Source: Propionibacteriaceae bacterium UBA6238
GTDB taxonomy: Bacteria; Actinomycetota; Actinomycetes; Propionibacteriales; Propionibacteriaceae
Direction of reading: 5' to 3'
Assembly (NCBI GenBank): GCA_002441465.1
Contig: DJWE01000005.1
Location: 3,248 to 34,087, forward strand
Length of the DNA: 30,840 bases
Below are positions 30,407 through 30,840 of this stretch, one piece after another. The position numbers and the translations under genes were made by a program. A model generated the notes under the pieces. The model was not told the origin of the DNA, ran no database searches, and worked only from the letters and a program-made list of their open reading frames with translations. The stretch's first letter is position 1. Each line of letters begins with the position of its first letter.

Positions 30407-30840
30407 ATGACTAGCGGACCGAATGTTCTGTCCATCGTCCTGGCCGGTGGTGAGGGCAAGCGTCTGATGCCGCTGACGGCTGACCGCGCGAAGCCTGCCG
30501 TCCCGTTCGGCGGCACCTACCGATTGATCGACTTCGTCTTGTCGAACCTGGTCAACTCCGATCTCACGAAGATCTGCGTGCTCACTCAGTACAAGTCGCA
30601 CTCGCTCGACCGACACATCTCACTCACTTGGCGGATGTCGCCGTTGCTGGGTTCGTACGTCACCTCGGTGCCGGCTCAGCAGCGCACAGGGAAGCAGTGG
30701 TACCAGGGCAGCGCCGATGCCATCTTCCAGTCGATGAACCTGATCATGGACGAAGACCCCGATTACGTGGTGGTGTTCGGCGCCGACAACATCTACCGGA
30801 TGAACGTCGAGGACATGGTCAACGCCCACATCGACTCGGG
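30407..30840 (+). CDS. glgC: Glucose-1-phosphate adenylyltransferase, C-terminus cut by window end
   Basis: The first 144 residues are present. The enzyme makes ADP-glucose from ATP and glucose-1-phosphate, the committed step of glycogen synthesis. The nucleotidyltransferase signature VLAGGEGKRLMPLTADRAKPAVPFGG (split here as VLAGGEGKRL and RAKPAVPFGG) starts at about residue 11. RLIDFVLSN, the ATP/regulator-site neighbourhood LTQYKSHSLDRHI, WYQGSADAI (substrate loop) and VFGADNIYRM follow. The C-terminal beta-helix domain lies outside the window. ATG 30407 is fixed by the promoter 6 nt upstream. It is divergent from glgA across 138 bp. Confidence 0.95.
   Translation, partial: MTSGPNVLSIVLAGGEGKRLMPLTADRAKPAVPFGGTYRLIDFVLSNLVNSDLTKICVLTQYKSHSLDRHISLTWRMSPLLGSYVTSVPAQQRTGKQWYQGSADAIFQSMNLIMDEDPDYVVVFGADNIYRMNVEDMVNAHIDS

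Overview
The window is a dense, GC-rich stretch of an actinobacterial chromosome. The protein families and gene order point to Actinomycetota: a 7Fe ferredoxin followed by dapC, divergent dapD/dapE, a LOG-family protein, a DivIVA-domain protein, a DUF3117 protein and divergent glgA/glgC, much as around Rv1177-Rv1213 of Mycobacterium tuberculosis (compared from memory). A glycyl-radical enzyme suggests a facultative anaerobe. A Propionibacteriales-type organism is a reasonable guess, but nothing here fixes the genus. I see no tRNA, rRNA, CRISPR array, phage gene or transposase.

Layout. (1) 1-1463, minus: YjjI-type glycyl-radical enzyme, its C-terminal end cut off by the window edge. (2) 1615-8237, plus: nucleoside uptake and salvage unit, with a BMP-family lipoprotein, an ABC ATPase, two permeases, cytidine deaminase and adenosine deaminase. 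The last five genes overlap; a hairpin and a second promoter separate the lipoprotein from the ATPase. (3) 8270-11389, minus: MarR regulator, small membrane protein, AlkZ/YcaQ-like winged-helix protein, then a proline-rich membrane-anchored zinc metallopeptidase. (4) 11438-19255, plus: an ABC exporter divergent from marR, a pullulanase-type debranching enzyme, transketolase and an EamA transporter that appears to start with CTG. (5) 19385-24454: cell-wall/lysine section with an Rv0428c-like domain protein, fdxA, dapC, a membrane-anchored lytic-transglycosylase-like protein, dapD and dapE. (6) 24415-29007: LysR regulator divergent from a class V aminotransferase fold enzyme, an AbiEi/DUF559-type protein, a LOG protein, a DivIVA-domain protein and a DUF3117 protein. 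(7) 29029-30840: a strong terminator, then divergent glgA (GlgM-type) and glgC, the latter cut by the window end.

Working together: the first operon imports nucleosides and deaminates cytidine and adenosine. The dap genes supply meso-diaminopimelate and lysine by the succinylase branch. pulA, glgA and glgC serve glycogen or alpha-glucan turnover. The marR / ABC exporter / AlkZ-like group looks like a drug or genotoxin response cassette.

The most unusual non-coding signal is a family of four intergenic palindromic elements of 75-76 bp (13262-13337, 19298-19373, 21411-21485, 26551-26626). They share inverted ends GGGACA-N3-CTG and have divergent, still partly self-complementary centres; all lie just downstream of a gene's stop codon. 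A second theme is leaderless expression: about nine genes have a TANNNT-like -10 box 6-7 nt before the start codon, including a symmetric bidirectional promoter between dapD and dapE.
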